21,500 bases of DNA, from NCBI GenBank assembly GCA_012295275.1, contig CM022672.1:21739128-21760627 (forward strand). Reading direction: 5' to 3'. Under the pieces are notes generated by a model that had not been told where the DNA came from, did no database searches, and saw only the letters and a program-made list of their open reading frames with translations. Source of the stretch: Chrysomallon squamiferum. Taxonomy: Eukaryota; Mollusca; Gastropoda; Neomphalida; Peltospiridae. Both the position numbers and the translations under genes were made by a program. Of this stretch, positions 19,501-21,500 are shown piece by piece; the first letter of the stretch is position 1, and every line of letters begins with the position of its first letter.

Positions 19501-20104
19501 ACACCAGACTGCTGTGAAAGCTAGAAAAAGATACTTGGAAATGAGAGCCGCTGCTGTGGTTCTGCAAAGAGCATTCAGATCAGTGATGAGCATCAGAAAA
19601 GAGAGAAGAGAACGGGCTGCCATTTGCATTCAGTCATGCATCCGAATGGTGAAAGAGAGGAGCAGGTTTCGGAGAGTCCAGAAAGCCACTGTCTGCATTC
19701 AGTCATTAGCGAGGGGTTTCCTGGCACGACGTTTGTACCAGAAGAAACAAGAAGCTATCAGACTCATCCAGAGAAACATCCGGGTGTACATCTTAATAAA
19801 CAGTTTCCAACGAGAAATATCAAAAAGGAAAACAGCTGCCTGTGTTATACAGAGGGCTTACAGACAGTACAGAGTACATAAGGAGGTCAAGAGAAATACT
19901 GCTGCTCTTTGTATCCAGGCGTATGTCCGAATGTATTTGTCAAGGAAGAAGTTTTTGAAAATTCGTCATTTGATCATCTCACTGCAAAGTGTGGCTCGTG
20001 GTAGCCTTGTAAGGAGAATGGTCAAGAAAAAGAAACTTGAGCAAAGAGCTGCCATTACCTTACAAAGAGAATTCAGAAGACACATGGAAGCTAAAAGATT
20101 AAAA
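16589..20104 (+). CDS. ASPM: ASPM exon 17: giant IQ-repeat exon with two frameshifts
   Basis: Residues about 1842-3013, equivalent to the giant IQ exon of vertebrate ASPM. I count about 48 IQ-like motifs ([IVL]Q-x3-R type) here, about 52 with exons 15-16. They bind calmodulin or myosin light chains and form a long helical rod. From about 17430 onward the Q-to-Q spacing follows 23, 23, 27 residues with few exceptions. The frame is broken twice. A5 at 16919-16923 is one base short, so TAA follows at 16931-16933. A surplus C at about 17413 then returns reading to the original frame. The total of 3516 nt is a multiple of three and the exon is phase 0 at both ends, so the two breaks cancel. The 3' end is a strong donor, GTAAGT at 20105; reading through would stop at 20126-20128. 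Three pieces cover 16589-16930, about 16924-17412 and 17414-20104. Confidence 0.94.
16919..16933 (+). other. Frameshift site 2: A5 run and premature TAA
   Basis: After HFKK the entering frame hits TAA at 16931. Shifting by one base reads AAVITQKCYRM, a normal IQ start. One extra A in the A5 run would join the frames and give exactly 23 residues between neighbouring IQ glutamines, the standard spacing. Confidence 0.88.
17410..17416 (+). other. Frameshift site 3: surplus base near 17413
   Basis: The middle frame reads KLQASWRGYQGKEEF up to 17412 and then degenerates. The frame from 17414 reads RISRQATIVVQSWVRG. Dropping one base gives the standard 23-residue IQ spacing; adding two would give 24. 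The middle frame itself stays open until TGA at 17557-17559. Confidence 0.85.
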
Positions 20105-21500
20105 GTAAGTTTGCTGATTAAACAGTGAGGATGAAAGTTTTTAAAATTTGTATCTACCAACCGAAGGTATGAAATTGAATGAATTTATTTTTTCAGTGGC
20201 AATGAAACTAAACCAGCTTTACATCCACCCTGTTAATGAATATCAGATCTTGATCTCATAAAAAAAAAAAAAAAGTTTGCAGTTTGAGATGTGAAATTTT
20301 GTTCAAAAAACAAATTGAAAAAACCCATCTAATTTAACATTTTCCATCTATTTTTAAAATTTAAAACTGTCATTCTTGTTTTTACAAATTTCTATTTTAG
20401 AAATAATATATTTTAATTAATGTTTGCATGTTTGTCTTCTCACCTTCTTTCATGAGATAAACATCATAAAAGATCATATTTATAGTACAAGTGAGATGAT
20501 GGTTTACATGAAATAACAAGAACATTCATGCATGCACTAGAAACTACACCTAAAGTGGAAGGGGAATTTGTTATGGGTTTCAAAACAACACTAAACTGAA
20601 ACTGTTCTGTATTAATTTTGACAATGGATATGCATGATCTACTGGAATAATCCATTTACTTTCAAGACAGATCCTATTAATAAATACAAATACACACCAA
20701 ATTTTTTTTTTAATATGTCCTTGAAAAGAAATGTAAATTAGTTTGTTTTTTATTTATTTTCTTTTTTCTTTTTCTTTTGTTATTATTTTTATTAATATTT
20801 TTATTTTCTTTTTTTTTTTGTCATGTGTTTACCAATTTCTCTTTTCTTTTTATTTTGTTATTATTATCTTTATTATTATTATTATTTTTTTTTTTTTCAC
20901 CTCATGTATGTACCATTTTTAGCTTATTCATTTATCTTAGTTATTTTCAAACTGACAGTTAATATCCATAAATACTGTTTCACGACCTTAAATCTTCATT
21001 TCTAAATAATAAATAAATATACTCTGAAAGTAAGACATGAAATTATTTCAGTTTTGACTTGATCTAGCCTGCCCAGAATATATCTAGGCAAAATGGAGAA
21101 AGTCACCATTTCTTGTTCTGGAGAAAAATAAATGAAAACATAAACCTTGTTTGGCTCTTGTACATAGCTTTAATTGCCTGATTCTCAAATGGAATGCACT
21201 TGGATCCCAGGGGTGGAATTTCAAATCTGAGGGGAGCAATTTTAGCCTGGGGAGGCATTAGGGAAGAATTTCAGTGAAAGAAGGATCTCCAAACTGGGAA
21301 ATACTGTACCTTGTATATACAAAGTGAAATACAAGTATACACAACTATAAGATCAATCACAAATTAACAGTTGACAAAAAGAAATAAAATAAAATGCTGC
21401 ATCAGGCTTAATCCTGTTTGAGGATTAAACATTTACTGATGTTTGAAAATGAGTTGATGTAATTAGATGGCCATGGTGGTATTTTGATAACTGTAGCTAT
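20105..21500 (+). other. Intron 17, runs past window end
   Basis: Starts with GTAAGT, in phase 0. It contains A15 at 20260-20274, a T-rich block at about 20741-20897 with TTA units, and a less AT-rich segment at about 21050-21300 that I could not match to any element or exon. No frame here continues IQ-like or C-terminal ASPM sequence, so the remaining exons lie beyond the window. Confidence 0.75.

Larger units (their letters stand above)
1086..20104 (+). other. ASPM: ASPM gene, partial: 17 coding exons, 3' end outside window
   Basis: This is the gene model as a whole. ASPM/Asp binds microtubule minus ends, concentrates at spindle poles with katanin and calmodulin, and orients the mitotic spindle; in vertebrates its loss causes microcephaly. 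Domain order here is ASH, long disordered region, conserved core, CH1, CH2 and a large IQ array, which is diagnostic of this family. All 16 complete introns are GT-AG and their phases join correctly. Summed exon length is 9041 nt, which gives about 3013 residues once the exon 5 shift is discounted. Human ASPM is about 3480 residues with a C-terminal helical-repeat region, absent here because the gene runs off the window. Three frameshifts (about 6827, 16919-16923, 17413) interrupt the reading frame. The identification is secure; whether the locus is functional is unresolved. Confidence 0.96.

Noticed and set aside
21050-21300. Less AT-rich segment as a further ASPM exon or transposon
   Set aside because: No frame reads as IQ or C-terminal ASPM sequence, no acceptor-exon-donor set fits, and no terminal repeats or transposase-like coding is visible.

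Overview
The window holds most of one intron-rich eukaryotic gene on the + strand, an orthologue of ASPM (abnormal spindle-like, microcephaly-associated; Drosophila asp). ASPM is a spindle-pole and microtubule minus-end protein. The DNA is strongly AT-rich, full of A/T homopolymers and simple repeats, and every inferred intron is GT-AG. The deep conservation to vertebrate ASPM, the intron-dense 5' half and the single very long IQ exon point to an invertebrate animal. I suspect a lophotrochozoan such as a mollusc, but the sequence alone cannot prove the taxon.

Layout: 1-1085 is upstream DNA with a plausible cell-cycle promoter (two CCAAT boxes 32 bp apart followed by a TTCGAA pair, a CHR-like element) and a palindromic CACGTG box. 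Seventeen coding exons follow. Exon 1 (1086-1637) encodes the N-terminal ASH domain. Exon 2 (2129-4985) encodes a roughly 950-residue disordered, Ser/Thr-Pro-rich region with short repeated motifs. Exons 3-8 encode the conserved ASPM core before the first calponin-homology domain. Exons 9-11 encode CH1, exon 12 a helical linker, and exons 13-15 CH2. From the end of exon 15 through exon 16 and the 3.5 kb exon 17 (16589-20104) there are about 52 IQ calmodulin-binding motifs. Exon 17 ends in a good splice donor, and the C-terminal exons lie beyond the window. If the reading-frame breaks are ignored, the exons in view encode about 3013 residues.

The gene as given is not one open frame. Conserved ASPM sequence changes frame at three places: exon 5 (about 6827), exon 17 in an A5 run (16919-16923), and exon 17 at about 17413. 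The two exon 17 shifts have opposite sign and restore the original frame about 490 bp apart, but the frame between them is closed by a stop. All splice sites, exon phases and the remaining frames are intact. This looks more like local sequence error or a recent disrupted allele than an old pseudogene, and the window alone cannot decide between them.

Other structure: the IQ array has a regular 23-23-27-residue higher-order period. Exon 2 carries three SP-x-S-F/L-L motifs resembling katanin-binding repeats and a three-copy 17-residue tandem repeat. Intron 9 contains a decayed, in-frame partial copy of exon 9. Intron 14 is largely a degenerate 28-bp minisatellite. I found no second gene, RNA gene, intact mobile element or unknown multi-gene system.
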